DNA of 64,000 nt from Aquiflexum balticum DSM 16537 (GCF_900176595.1 NZ_LT838813.1:1302001-1366000); one strand, 5' to 3'; shown: positions 25,390 to 34,643, counted from the stretch's first letter. Notes: generated from the letters alone by a model not told the origin. Translations and numbers: made by a program.

Positions 25390-25812
25390 ATGGCAGGTAA
25401 CAGAACATTCACCATGATTAAACCTGATGCGTTTGGCGCAGGTAACTCCGGAGCAATTTTGAAAATGATTGAGGAGGCAGGATTTAAAATCGTAGCATTG
25501 AAAGCTACGCAATTGAGCGCTGAATTGGCCGGCAAATTTTACGCTGTACATAAGGAAAGACCCTTTTATGCCGATCTATGCAAATACATGTCCTCAGGTC
25601 CAATTATTGCAGCAGTATTGGAAAAAGATAATGCGGTGGAAGATTTCAGGACCTTAATCGGTGCTACTAATCCTGCCAATGCCGCTGAAGGTACTATCAG
25701 GAAATTATTTGCCACCTCTATCGAGGCAAATGCTGTCCATGGTTCGGACTCAGACGAAAATGCAGAAATTGAAGGAAATTTCTACTTCAGTCAATTTGAA
25801 AGGGTTATTTAA
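25390..25812 (+). CDS. ndk: Nucleoside diphosphate kinase
   Basis: A 140-residue enzyme that transfers the gamma-phosphate of NTPs to NDPs through a phosphohistidine. The start at [14 protein letters not shown] is the family start; an earlier in-frame codon would add 13 AT-encoded residues and run through the promoter. The phosphoacceptor is His117 in NAVHGSD. KPDAF and the Kpn-loop region [14 protein letters not shown] are present. Monocistronic, with promoter and terminator. Confidence 0.96.
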   Translation: MAGNRTFTMIKPDAFGAGNSGAILKMIEEAGFKIVALKATQLSAELAGKFYAVHKERPFYADLCKYMSSGPIIAAVLEKDNAVEDFRTLIGATNPANAAEGTIRKLFATSIEANAVHGSDSDENAEIEGNFYFSQFERVI

Positions 25813-25837
25813 ATAACTTTAACATTTGAAATCCTCC

Positions 25838-25870
25838 AAACCCATAGCTTCCGTTATGGGTTTTTCTTTT
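25838..25870 (+). terminator. Rho-independent terminator of ndk
   Basis: AAACCCATA (25838-25846) pairs with TATGGGTTT (25855-25863) over an 8-nt loop, followed by a T-rich tract. Confidence 0.85.
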
Positions 25871-25999
25871 TACCCTTGCAACTAAGATTTCGTTTCCAGA
25901 ATTTTTTTTGTCTTTTCCCAGATATCAAGAGAACAGCATCGGTAATATCTCATTTTTAAAAATATCGTGTCCAATTAAAAGCCAAAAGAGAAGATTTCA

Positions 26000-26446
26000 T
26001 TATCCGGAAAAACCAATTCCTTTTGCCATCAGCCCAGCCAAAATAGGCATTATCAGCAGAATAAGCAGCTCAAAGCGGACCATCCAAAAAATAGATTTGG
26101 GAATAGCAACCATTTCAATGGGATCTCCTTTTGCCTGCTTGATAAAAAAAACTGTGGGATATATTGAAAGTAGTCCTATCACTACAAATAGGGTCAGCTT
26201 GATATGAAAAATCGGATTGCTGCTGTAAAACTCGGTTGGTTTTCCAATTCCCCCCAACCATAATGTCATCCCGACTCCCAAAAGGGAAAGAACAGCCAAT
26301 CCATATACCCCATCTATTTTGGAAAGGCGAAGTATCTCTTTCCTTGATAAGGTTGATTTCAGCAGAAGGTGCTCCGAAACAAGTGCTCCAACAATCGCAA
26401 AAACGCTGATAAAATGTAAATAACGAAGTATGATTTCCATGGTCAT
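26000..26446 (-). CDS. DUF2214-like membrane protein
   Basis: A 148-residue protein with four hydrophobic helices. The first helix carries ILRYLHFISVFAIVGALVSEH and the second GLAVLSLLGVGMTLWLGG. These match the DUF2214 family of small membrane proteins, related by pattern to CopD/heme-like four-helix proteins with a conserved His in helix 1. Function unknown. It overlaps the upstream VOC lipoprotein gene by 4 nt (ATGA), implying translational coupling. Confidence 0.75.
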   Translation of the reverse strand: MTMEIILRYLHFISVFAIVGALVSEHLLLKSTLSRKEILRLSKIDGVYGLAVLSLLGVGMTLWLGGIGKPTEFYSSNPIFHIKLTLFVVIGLLSIYPTVFFIKQAKGDPIEMVAIPKSIFWMVRFELLILLIMPILAGLMAKGIGFSG

Positions 26447-27762
26447 TTTTTCATTGATTGAAGTAGTTTATCATTGTCCGGGTGGGGCAGAAACCGGTTA
26501 AATTCCAAAAAATACATTCCAGGGTCCATACCTACAAAAGCTTTGTAACGCTCCTCTTTTCCGGAGTACATTTCCTTAATGATCGGAAGAGGCTCATTAA
26601 TCTTCACATATTCATACCAACCTTCCAGGTCTTTGAGGAGAAAAGATACGCTTGTTCCTTTTTTTTCTGTAAAATTGTGCATTCCGCGCCTTTCGTCCAC
26701 CAAACCTATATAACCTGTTTCCGAAACCTGATATACCTTGGCCCAACCTTGGTCTACGATCTGTTTTAATCCGATTGTTTCCTCATAAAATTTCTCTGAT
26801 TCCTGCATGTCCTGATAATATAGCCAGGTTACAGTTCCATAGAATCCTTCCTTTATATTCCATTTTCCTGTATCCGAACTGGTAGCATCGTATTTTGGCA
26901 ATTTGGGAATTAGCTTCTCGTTTTCGGGGTGTGGTTTGAACATCTCAAATTCCAACAGATACCCTTCGGGATCAATGGCTACAAAACCATCGTGAGGGTT
27001 GTTTTCCTTAGGCTTGTATTCATACTTGATGGGGACTTTTTTGTCCTGAAGATAAGCATACCATTCCGCCAAATGATTCGTCAGCAAGGCTATGGCAACG
27101 GTTTTTGGTTCGTCAGCCTTATGTCTACCAATTTCAGCATCTACTAAAGTAACCCAAGCATCCTTTGAAATCTTGAGTGTAACGGCAAACCCATAATCCG
27201 AAAGAATCTCCAAGCCCAAAGTCTCATTGTAGAAAATCCGGGCCTTATCCAGATCTTTGTAATAGAGAAAAAGATTTGTTCCTTCTATGCCAAAATCATT
27301 CAACGTTCTGAAGGAAGTGTTTTCCGCTAAGAGTTTATTGATATAATGATTGGGGTAGCCCAGCAAGCGACCAAAGCTTCTTGCTGCCTCCTGTTCATTT
27401 GCGCTGGAGTGGATGGATTTTTTCAGGTTAAGGTAAGCATCCAAAGTCTCTTTTTTATGTAAAATCAAGACCTCTTTGCCGGCAGTTAAAGCTTCAGGAA
27501 ATAAAATGGTCTTCACCAGATCTTTTTCCCGATAAATCTCAACCTGATACTTTTTGGCAATTGCGAGTGCTTCCGCCCATAAGTCATCCACCTCATTGGT
27601 GGATAAGGGTTCACTCAAAGCGATAGGCTTGACATCGGCGGCCACCATTTCTGCAAAAGCTTTTAGGGTTCCCAAGTGTTGATGCTTTAAATCATCATTT
27701 TTTTCAGAGCAGGCATTCAAAATAAAAAAGCAGGAAATGAATAAATACCGCAGAAGTTTCAT
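26443..27762 (-). CDS. Lipoprotein with two VOC (glyoxalase-like) domains
   Basis: A 439-residue lipoprotein (lipobox LNAC, Cys18). After a helical N-terminal part (about 25-150), two vicinal-oxygen-chelate domains follow. The first (about 160-275) contains LFLYYKDLDKARIFYNETLG and ends PEGYLLEFEMF. The second (about 310-430) contains WLYYQDMQESEKFYEETIG and ends DPGMYFLEFNRF. Each has the terminal Glu used for metal binding in the fold. VOC proteins are usually cytoplasmic; anchoring two of them outside the inner membrane is unusual. The reaction is unknown. Coupled by a 4-nt overlap to the DUF2214-like gene. Confidence 0.8.
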   Translation of the reverse strand: MKLLRYLFISCFFILNACSEKNDDLKHQHLGTLKAFAEMVAADVKPIALSEPLSTNEVDDLWAEALAIAKKYQVEIYREKDLVKTILFPEALTAGKEVLILHKKETLDAYLNLKKSIHSSANEQEAARSFGRLLGYPNHYINKLLAENTSFRTLNDFGIEGTNLFLYYKDLDKARIFYNETLGLEILSDYGFAVTLKISKDAWVTLVDAEIGRHKADEPKTVAIALLTNHLAEWYAYLQDKKVPIKYEYKPKENNPHDGFVAIDPEGYLLEFEMFKPHPENEKLIPKLPKYDATSSDTGKWNIKEGFYGTVTWLYYQDMQESEKFYEETIGLKQIVDQGWAKVYQVSETGYIGLVDERRGMHNFTEKKGTSVSFLLKDLEGWYEYVKINEPLPIIKEMYSGKEERYKAFVGMDPGMYFLEFNRFLPHPDNDKLLQSMKK

Positions 27763-27843
27763 GATTGGTGGTTCTGATTTTTGAACACGATAAAAATACT
27801 AAAAATTAAAATGATGCAAGCCAGTTTCAACACTTTAATCCCA

Positions 27844-28392
27844 TCAATCGATCACGGATTCTCCTGCCTGTATTTCTTCCAGACTTAGAATCGGCAACTT
27901 GCTGGTTTTTGAAAAATCAAATAAATCTGAAAGAGACATTTTATCTCCAGAAGTAATACAAGGCCATGTAGGAGGTTCGAAAAGCCAATTCCCTTCCTTG
28001 TCTTTCATATGTCTTCTGTCGGAATAGAAATCACGGACAAAAACCTCTGCTGCGATTGATTTGAAATGAGCTTGGGTATTTATGTCCTGTTTTTCTGAAA
28101 AAGGAAAAGTTTTTCTGAAATATTCCTTGAATTCGGTTGGGTAACCCAATGTGGAATCAAGATCATAGATCAGATTTTCCCCTTTTCTGGAAGCATGTAA
28201 TATTACATGGTAATCCCACCAAACATTTGTTTCTCCCGTAACTGATTTCTGACAAAGGAAAGCACAGTTTTTATTTTCATTCGAAATGAAAAGAACTTTT
28301 TTGACATAATCCTTCAATTTGGGATGCTGACAGAGTTGCCATATATTTTCTTCGCAATAGTTTTCGGTATATTTTAAGGATGTGATTTTCAT
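27844..28392 (-). CDS. Protein N-terminal glutamine amidohydrolase (NTAQ1/WDYHV family)
   Basis: A 182-residue homologue of the eukaryotic enzyme that deamidates N-terminal Gln of proteins to Glu, feeding the N-degron pathway. Conserved blocks are YTENYCEENIWQLC (nucleophile Cys13), WWDYHVILH (His62), LIYDLDSTLGYP (Asp77), FYSDRRHMKDKEGNW and PPTWPCI. The three catalytic residues match Cys28, His81 and Asp97 of the human enzyme. The length is near the family norm. It stands alone between a lipoprotein gene and a divergent fasciclin gene. No leucyl-transferase or ClpS gene is seen in this window. Confidence 0.9.
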   Translation of the reverse strand: MKITSLKYTENYCEENIWQLCQHPKLKDYVKKVLFISNENKNCAFLCQKSVTGETNVWWDYHVILHASRKGENLIYDLDSTLGYPTEFKEYFRKTFPFSEKQDINTQAHFKSIAAEVFVRDFYSDRRHMKDKEGNWLFEPPTWPCITSGDKMSLSDLFDFSKTSKLPILSLEEIQAGESVID

Positions 28393-28580
28393 ACAGCTTG
28401 CAATATTAACCCAAATTGCGTTCCTATTCGGTTTTTTAAATACTTATCTGATTTTTTGAAACCCATTTCAGCACTGCTGACAAAGTAGTAAAAAATCATA
28501 TTGAAAATATTCTTTTCAATAATTCAAAACTATATTGATACTTAGCAGTTTAATAAAAAATTAAACGGGAATAAATAATT

Positions 28581-29129
28581 ATGAAAAATTTAAAATTATT
28601 GTCATTGGCAGTTGCCACGGTTGCCACTTCTTTTTTGGTCAGTTGTGGAAATGCTCCAAAAGAAGAAGCAGTAGAAGAAACAACCGTTGAAGTGGTTGAA
28701 GAAGTCCCTGTTGAAGTTTCAAATACTGTAGTTGACATTGCTGTAGGTTCTCCTGACCATACTACCTTAGTTGCGGCAGTAACTGCAGCCGGATTGGTGG
28801 AAACGTTGAGCGGAACAGGTCCTTTTACGGTATTTGCACCAACAAACGCTGCATTTGCAGCTTTGCCGGATGGAACTGTCGCCAACCTGTTGAAGCCTGA
28901 AAGCAAAGATCAATTGACCTCAGTATTGACCTACCATGTGGTTTCGGGCAATGTGATGGCTGCTGACCTTTCTGATGGTCAAGTAGTTAAAACTTTGAAT
29001 GGTCAGGACCTGACAGTATCCATCAAAGATGGTAAGGTAATGATCAACGGAGCAACTGTAACGGCTGCTGACCTTGCAGGTAGCAATGGTGTCATCCACG
29101 TTGTGGACGCAGTATTGTTGCCAAAGTAA
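28581..29129 (+). CDS. Fasciclin (FAS1)-domain lipoprotein
   Basis: A 182-residue lipoprotein (lipobox LVSC, Cys22). An acidic, Glu/Val-rich linker (about 27-46) precedes one FAS1 domain with the family motifs [42 protein letters not shown] and [15 protein letters not shown]1 domains mediate adhesion or matrix contacts at the cell surface. Monocistronic, with a strong terminator. Well-supported family call; ligand unknown. Confidence 0.93.
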   Translation: MKNLKLLSLAVATVATSFLVSCGNAPKEEAVEETTVEVVEEVPVEVSNTVVDIAVGSPDHTTLVAAVTAAGLVETLSGTGPFTVFAPTNAAFAALPDGTVANLLKPESKDQLTSVLTYHVVSGNVMAADLSDGQVVKTLNGQDLTVSIKDGKVMINGATVTAADLAGSNGVIHVVDAVLLPK

Positions 29130-29150
29130 ACAGAAACTGCAAAAAATTGG

Positions 29151-29179
29151 AAACCTGCCGCTCGGCAGGTTTTTTTTTT
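29151..29179 (+). terminator. Rho-independent terminator of the fasciclin gene
   Basis: A 10-bp stem AAACCTGCCG / CGGCAGGTTT with a 2-nt (or 4-nt) loop, followed by a run of T. Confidence 0.92.
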
Positions 29180-29333
29180 GCTTAAAATAAACAATTGCCC
29201 AAAATCTTTCCAAAATAGCCGGTCTCCCCACTTGTTAATTTCAAATGGATATCGATTAATCAAATGATTGAAGAATGAAAAAAACTATTAAGTCTATTCA
29301 TATCAATTTCTTGAAGGATAATGGCTTATTCTA

Positions 29334-29675
29334 CTACCTGTTGCCAACCAATACACGTTTTAAGTCGCCATTCTCTTTATTAGTCAGCCATAGTAAGTAT
29401 GGTGCAAATATTACAATACCAAGTACCATTGCAACTGCACCCAAAATTATTGATTTTGTGGTAAACTGATTTCTCCACATTATCCAAAATCCCGATAGTG
29501 TCAGATAACAAAGAAAATCAAGGTTAAATTGTCCTGACCAATTCAATGATTTAATGTTATTAATGAATACACCAAACAAGTCCGGGCCTTCTATTTGGTA
29601 GGCGATGAAGGTGTAAATCAATAGTCCAATAGTCTGAACTACTAAAATAGTTTTGAAAACATTATTGCTACTCAT
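29334..29675 (-). CDS. Small membrane protein, DUF2834-like
   Basis: A 113-residue protein with three hydrophobic segments (about 9-27, 52-66, 75-96). The middle block FNLDFLCYLTLSGFWIMWRN resembles the DUF2834 family. Function unknown. It lies 45 bp downstream of the TetR-family gene on the same strand, so it may be controlled by that regulator. Confidence 0.65.
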   Translation of the reverse strand: MSSNNVFKTILVVQTIGLLIYTFIAYQIEGPDLFGVFINNIKSLNWSGQFNLDFLCYLTLSGFWIMWRNQFTTKSIILGAVAMVLGIVIFAPYLLWLTNKENGDLKRVLVGNR

Positions 29676-29720
29676 AGTTTTTTTATTTTTCGCAAATTTA
29701 GTTTTCGTTCACTTTTTATT

Positions 29721-30275
29721 TTATTCGCTACCGTACAATGGTTTTTCAAAACTCCGGGTAATGCGTTTCAAATTTTCAAAGTATGTTTCAAACCACTTTT
29801 TATTCATGTTTTCTGAATTGATTTGCAGAAAAAAATTCTCCCAAGCCAATTCAAAAAGCCCTTCTGACTGTTGTTTGGTAATATTCAATTTTGTGTCACT
29901 CAACCAAAGATTTATAAAGTCCTTTCCAATGATGTAATTTGACCTCACTAAAGTGTCCCTATAATTTGGTTTGTGTGAGTTTATCCTTAGTTGTCTGTTA
30001 AAGAGCAAGTCCGTCTTGTGTTCAAGTAATATGTTTATCAATTCAGGGTTAATTGATGTGGCAAGTTTTTCTTTTTCTGCAATTATTGTAGAGTTTTTTA
30101 AATGGTGTTGCAGAAGTCTCCCGATAAAAATATCCAAGTCGGCGAAGTGATGATAAAAAGAAGATTTACTTATTCCCACTTGCTTTGCAAGTTGTTCAAT
30201 TTTTAATGCGTTTTCTCCAAACAATGCAAAAGTTTCGTATCCTTTAACAACCCATATTTCTTCTTTTTCTGTCAT
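29721..30275 (-). CDS. TetR/AcrR-family transcriptional regulator
   Basis: A 184-residue protein. The N-terminal helix-turn-helix reads ALKIEQLAKQVGISKSSFYH followed by HFADLDIFIGRLL (about 23-56), the TetR pattern ending in the F/Y-H-F signature. The rest is the all-helical ligand-binding domain with no recognisable specificity. The only obvious candidate target is its downstream partner, the DUF2834-like gene. No operator palindrome was identified with confidence. Confidence 0.85.
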   Translation of the reverse strand: MTEKEEIWVVKGYETFALFGENALKIEQLAKQVGISKSSFYHHFADLDIFIGRLLQHHLKNSTIIAEKEKLATSINPELINILLEHKTDLLFNRQLRINSHKPNYRDTLVRSNYIIGKDFINLWLSDTKLNITKQQSEGLFELAWENFFLQINSENMNKKWFETYFENLKRITRSFEKPLYGSE

Positions 30276-30435
30276 TGCATATCGGATTTATTTAAAATAT
30301 AATTTGAGGTTCTTACGTATATGATTTGAGGCACTTTCTTGTCCGCCGTGCTCGTTCATTATGCCGCATAAATCGGAAATATTATGCGTCAAGTTCATCT
30401 GACCTGTTTTGGCGCACTCTTTGGCAATGGCTGAA

Positions 30436-30467
30436 AAAACAGGGAAAAATTCTTATCTCCCTGTTTT
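30436..30467 (-). terminator. Terminator overlapping the end of a small membrane-protein gene
   Basis: A 10-bp perfect stem AAAACAGGGA / TCCCTGTTTT with a 12-nt loop. The minus-strand product ends in a U-tract. The stop codon of the gene is inside the loop. Confidence 0.75.
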
Positions 30468-30716
30468 CCGGTTTTTAATTTCTATTCCTACCCTACTCAG
30501 TTTTACTGATACAAGGGAAGTCACCACCCCTAATGTACCGAAACCTACAGTACCAAGGGAATTATTGGCCTCCCAGGTGCCTGTGACCAGTTTGAGAATA
30601 AAATACCCGCCATAAAGCAATATCAGAATGCTGAGTACAATAATGATAGTGACCAATGTCTTTTTTTTTGCATTCAGCTCCTCCAAGCTGGAATCTGCAA
30701 GGCTTTTGTTTTTCAT
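30453..30716 (-). CDS. Small two-TM membrane protein of unknown function
   Basis: An 87-residue protein. A charged N-terminus (SLEELNAKKKT) precedes a strong TM helix (about 20-42). A second weaker hydrophobic stretch (about 52-70) is followed by a basic tail. Its own terminator overlaps the stop codon, which supports it being a real gene. No family recognised. Confidence 0.6.
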   Translation of the reverse strand: MKNKSLADSSLEELNAKKKTLVTIIIVLSILILLYGGYFILKLVTGTWEANNSLGTVGFGTLGVVTSLVSVKLSRVGIEIKNRKTGR

Positions 30717-30983
30717 GCTTTTTTAATTGTGCCGTAAAGAGGACTTTTGGTCAATGAATGCCTTTTCCCCGGGCCGTTAAGCAGCGCTTCAGAAATCCAT
30801 TGAAGGTTAAATATAAATCAATTTTGATTGATTTTTAAGGTGTTATAAAAAATTAATTGGCAGAAATGAACCAAAATCAGAGCTCTGTATATTCTATCCA
30901 CTAAATTTTTTGTTCATCTAAGGTATACTAGGATTTGAAAATCTGATTAAATTGGTAACATTACCGAAAGAAATAATTGTCCC

Positions 30984-32840
30984 ATGAAATATTGGCTTAT
31001 TTTGGTTTTTATGTTGTTTTTTTCATCAGTTGGTTTTGCAGATAACCGGAACCTGGATAGTTTGCTTTCCCTGTACCAAAAAAGCGCCGAAGGCTTGGAA
31101 AGGATTTCTGCCCTTCAAAATCTGTTTGAATTTTACCTGAACAACGACCCATCCAAAGCCAAAGATTATGCCATCATGCAGATGGAATATTCCCAAAGTA
31201 TTCAGGATATCTTGGGAATAGGAATGGCAAGCTACAATATGGCCGTGCTCCATAATAACAAAAGCAATTATGATTCTGCCACTTATTGGTATGAGGAAGC
31301 CTATGCATTTTTCAAGCAGATAGACAATATCAAAAGAATGGCCCTTGCCAAATATGGGTTGGCCATTCTGGATTACTACAGGGGGGACTATGACCCTGCG
31401 CTGGAACTGTTAGGGGAGACAATCCAACTCATGACCCGGGACCAAAAGGATTCCTTAAATGTAGGTGCAGAACTGCAATTGATGGGTATGATCCATATCA
31501 GGCAAGGAAATCTGAATATTGCCCTGAAAGAGATTCTCCATACGGTCCGGATATTCCAGACGCTCCAAAACAATGTTCGGCTGGCCGATTCCTACAATAT
31601 GCTTGGAGGTATAGAAACCCAATTGGGAAATTATAGCAAATCCATTGAATACAATCAGCTTGCCCTGAAGATATACCAGGATCAAAATGACCAATTTTAT
31701 ATTGCCCAGGCACTTAATGATATGGGCAATACCTATTTTTATCTAAAGGAATACGATGAAGCCATCTCTTACCTGCTTCAAAGTGCTGAAATCTCACGTC
31801 AGATGGGGGCCAAGGACATAGAATCCACCAATTATTACAACCTGGGCAAGGTATATTTATCCCAAAAATTATATGGCCAGGCAGAGGAAGTACTGCTTAA
31901 AGGATTGAGGATTGCGGAGGAAACACAAAATTCCATCAAAACCATAGAAGCTTCCAATATTTTGGGACAATGCTATGTGGAAATGGGGAAACCGGATCTT
32001 TCCCTTCCTTACCTCAACCGCGCCATTGAATTGGCAGGGCAGTCGGGTTCCCAGGAAGCACAAAGCCAGGCCTATTTCTTCCGGTCCAAGGCACTCGAAA
32101 CCATGGGCAATCCCTCCGGGGCCCTGGAGGATTTCAAAGAGTATACCCGCCTCGATAAAATTATTTTCAATGCGGAAAAATCCCGGCAGATTGAAGAACT
32201 GCGAACCCTTTTTGATCTGGAAACCAAAGAAAATGAAATCAAAATCCAACAAAATGCCATTCAGCTCCTGGAACAAAAATCACAGATCTCCCGTCTCCAA
32301 AAAATCCTGTTGGGATCCGGTCTGTTCCTTTTGTCCCTGACCCTGGGTTTGGGCTGGTATGCTTTCCGGCAAAAGATGAAAAAAAATAAACTCGAAAAAC
32401 AGAAAATGGATGCTGAGCTCCATTTCAAGTCCAGAGAACTGACAACAAAGGCCCTGCACCTTGCCAAAAAGAACGAAACCCTGGAAAACCTCCTGCTTAT
32501 CACCCAAAAGCTGAACGAATCAGACAAGCAAGCCGGCTATCAGGATCTGATAAAGACCATCAGCTCCGATCTCAGGGATGATAATGGCTGGGATACTTTT
32601 GCCAGATTTTTTGAAGAGGTCCATCCTGATTTTTTTTCAAGAGCAGCCAATCAATATCCCGGCCTCTCACCCGGTGAATACCGCTTGATGGCGCTGATCA
32701 AAATGAATCTTTCATCCAAGGAAATGGCCAATATCCTCCATATTTCCCTGCCAGGAATCAAAAAAGCCAGGCAAAGGCTCCGTAAAAAGATGGGCCTTGA
32801 AACCGGCGATTCCCTGGAAAAAGTCATTATTTCACTGTAA
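30984..32840 (+). CDS. Membrane-anchored TPR protein with C-terminal helix-turn-helix
   Basis: A 618-residue protein. A signal peptide (1-19) precedes at least seven TPR units (about 45-385) with typical spacings, for example ALNDMGNTYFYLKEYDEAIS and YYNLGKVYLSQKLYGQAEEV. A coiled-coil (395-435) leads into one TM helix (about 437-457). A cytoplasmic coiled coil (460-515) and a LuxR-like HTH follow: LSPGEYRLMALIKMNLSSKE then MANILHISLPGIKKARQRLR (about 560-600). This is the Bacteroidota one-component architecture in which a periplasmic TPR sensor controls a cytoplasmic DNA-binding domain. It lies 126 bp upstream of the aerolysin-like lipoprotein gene and may control it. Confidence 0.85.
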   Translation: MKYWLILVFMLFFSSVGFADNRNLDSLLSLYQKSAEGLERISALQNLFEFYLNNDPSKAKDYAIMQMEYSQSIQDILGIGMASYNMAVLHNNKSNYDSATYWYEEAYAFFKQIDNIKRMALAKYGLAILDYYRGDYDPALELLGETIQLMTRDQKDSLNVGAELQLMGMIHIRQGNLNIALKEILHTVRIFQTLQNNVRLADSYNMLGGIETQLGNYSKSIEYNQLALKIYQDQNDQFYIAQALNDMGNTYFYLKEYDEAISYLLQSAEISRQMGAKDIESTNYYNLGKVYLSQKLYGQAEEVLLKGLRIAEETQNSIKTIEASNILGQCYVEMGKPDLSLPYLNRAIELAGQSGSQEAQSQAYFFRSKALETMGNPSGALEDFKEYTRLDKIIFNAEKSRQIEELRTLFDLETKENEIKIQQNAIQLLEQKSQISRLQKILLGSGLFLLSLTLGLGWYAFRQKMKKNKLEKQKMDAELHFKSRELTTKALHLAKKNETLENLLLITQKLNESDKQAGYQDLIKTISSDLRDDNGWDTFARFFEEVHPDFFSRAANQYPGLSPGEYRLMALIKMNLSSKEMANILHISLPGIKKARQRLRKKMGLETGDSLEKVIISL

Positions 32841-32966
32841 TTACCTGATTGTAAGGATTTTTTGGGTGGAGTATACCATTTGTCTCCCCTTTTTTTTTCC
32901 AATCCCCCCACCAAAGGACTAGGTTTGTCAAAATGCAATTTTATTGCTTGAGTCTCCTTTTTAAAA

Positions 32967-34622
32967 ATGCAGATCATGAAAAACAAAAACGGATTTATTG
33001 CTTTAATGACAGGTTTATTACTCCTGTTCCACTTTTCCTGTACAGAGAATGAAGAGCCCACGCCCCCTCCAGGGGAAATAAAAGAAGGTCAGGGAATTTC
33101 CGAAAATGAACTGGATGCTTATGAGGGTGAAGTCGGCCTGGTTCTTAATGCCAGGCAGGTTGCACGAAAAGGGTACAGGCCTACTGTGGCTGAAGTGGAA
33201 ATCCAAACCTCAGGTGAAGTGTTACGAAAAACTGTTCCATTGGACCCATTTGGGTTTATGGGTTTACTGAAGTTTCCGGTCAATGAACTGACCGAGGCCC
33301 AGCTTACTCAAATTACTGATGGGGTTCAGGTCTTAGTTACCCTCAAAGATGAGACAAATCAGGAAATTGTAACAAAGTCCAACTTGGGTACGATCTCCCT
33401 TTTGCCCAACCTTAGTCCTGTTACCATCAATGCGGATTTCGTACAAGAAACCGAAGAAGCTTCCGACTTGCTGCTGATGGAAGGTACTGGTCTTTATTTT
33501 CAAAAATTAAACGACGAGGGGATGCCAGTACCCCAAGCCATGCGTTGGAACAGAACACCAAATTTTGGAAATGTGATGACATTCAGTACCAATGAAACCT
33601 TCTCAGGAGATCAGCCTGACTTTCTTTTCAATATATTTCCTGTACCTGGACGCGGGAATACTTTTTATATCCGATTGGTTAGCACGGGCCATTATTTAAG
33701 GGTGACAGAGGCCTTTTATGGGGCAAGCATTCCTGCAAGAATACACATCGCTCCTGTAAATTCAGGAAGAAACAGCCTCATTAATGTTTCCAATTCTGAT
33801 AAGGAATCATATCACTTTCAGATTCGAAAAGTCAGGGATGGAGTATTTGAGTTGCTCGATCACAGGAACAGGCCCATACGGGAAGCAGCTGGTGTTGGAC
33901 TGACCGTCAATTTTCCGGGGGCAAAAAATTTTACCATGAGGATCGTGGCCAAAGAAGTGGAATGGAGCGCACAGCCCATCACCTCATCCATCCTTGAGCC
34001 CATCCTTCCCAAGGTAACCTCCGGGTTCAGTTTCAACAGTACCCTTACCAATTGCAGTGGAGGGCAGCTACAGCAGACCGTCGGGGCAGATTTCAGCGAG
34101 GTGCGCACTACTACCGTAGGTTGGTCAGAATCCATTTCTGTCAATACCAGCAAGTCGGTGTCTGTTTCTGCCACCTTAGGGGTAACCATCAAGGCTTCAT
34201 TTTTTGGGAAAGGTGCAGAGTACAATGCCTCTGTGACCAAAGGATTTGAATGGAGCCAATCCATTACTTCCTCCTCTTCGCAATATGAATCCCAAACCAT
34301 CAGTAAGAGCGAAAGCTATTTTTCCAGCCGTGTGATCACAGTTCCACCAAGATCAGCTTCATTGGTGTATGATGCTTACCAATACTATGAAAACGTCAGG
34401 GTCAACTATGTTCAGCGTATCCGGATTTCGGGGAGAAATGAAAATGGAAGATCACTTACAGGTGAGGAGATTAAGTCACTCTTTATTTTTTCAAACTTCA
34501 ATGGGGTAATCAATAGCGTGGAGGAAAACTCTGTGGTGGTTACCTTGACCGGCTTTACCATTTTGGATAAATTCATCGAAACACAAAGTACGGTACGGGA
34601 AGTGCCGCCAAATTGCAGTTAG
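32967..34622 (+). CDS. Lipoprotein with beta-trefoil-like and aerolysin-like (ETX/MTX2) pore-forming regions
   Basis: A 551-residue lipoprotein (lipobox FHFSC, Cys25; start at 32967 or the ATG three codons on). Residues 48-160 look like an Ig-like beta domain. Residues 165-330 contain repeated short beta units such as GTGLYFQKL, STGHYLRVTEAF and DGVFELLDHR, as in beta-trefoil lectins. Residues 350-545 have aerolysin-type features: long Ser/Thr-rich alternating strands (385-455), a GKGAEY turn, and the VITVPPRSASLVYDAYQY strand, where aerolysin-like toxins carry a PP-x-s motif. The fold call is inference from pattern. Alternative: a structural beta-rich surface protein. The TPR-HTH gene upstream may be its regulator. 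Confidence 0.6.
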   Translation: MQIMKNKNGFIALMTGLLLLFHFSCTENEEPTPPPGEIKEGQGISENELDAYEGEVGLVLNARQVARKGYRPTVAEVEIQTSGEVLRKTVPLDPFGFMGLLKFPVNELTEAQLTQITDGVQVLVTLKDETNQEIVTKSNLGTISLLPNLSPVTINADFVQETEEASDLLLMEGTGLYFQKLNDEGMPVPQAMRWNRTPNFGNVMTFSTNETFSGDQPDFLFNIFPVPGRGNTFYIRLVSTGHYLRVTEAFYGASIPARIHIAPVNSGRNSLINVSNSDKESYHFQIRKVRDGVFELLDHRNRPIREAAGVGLTVNFPGAKNFTMRIVAKEVEWSAQPITSSILEPILPKVTSGFSFNSTLTNCSGGQLQQTVGADFSEVRTTTVGWSESISVNTSKSVSVSATLGVTIKASFFGKGAEYNASVTKGFEWSQSITSSSSQYESQTISKSESYFSSRVITVPPRSASLVYDAYQYYENVRVNYVQRIRISGRNENGRSLTGEEIKSLFIFSNFNGVINSVEENSVVVTLTGFTILDKFIETQSTVREVPPNCS

Positions 34623-34643
34623 ATTCTAAATAATGTTTGAATT

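Noticed and set aside
30300-30420. Possible mobile-element remnant upstream of the TetR gene
   Set aside because: A short GC-richer patch is visible, but no frame or repeat supports an assignment.
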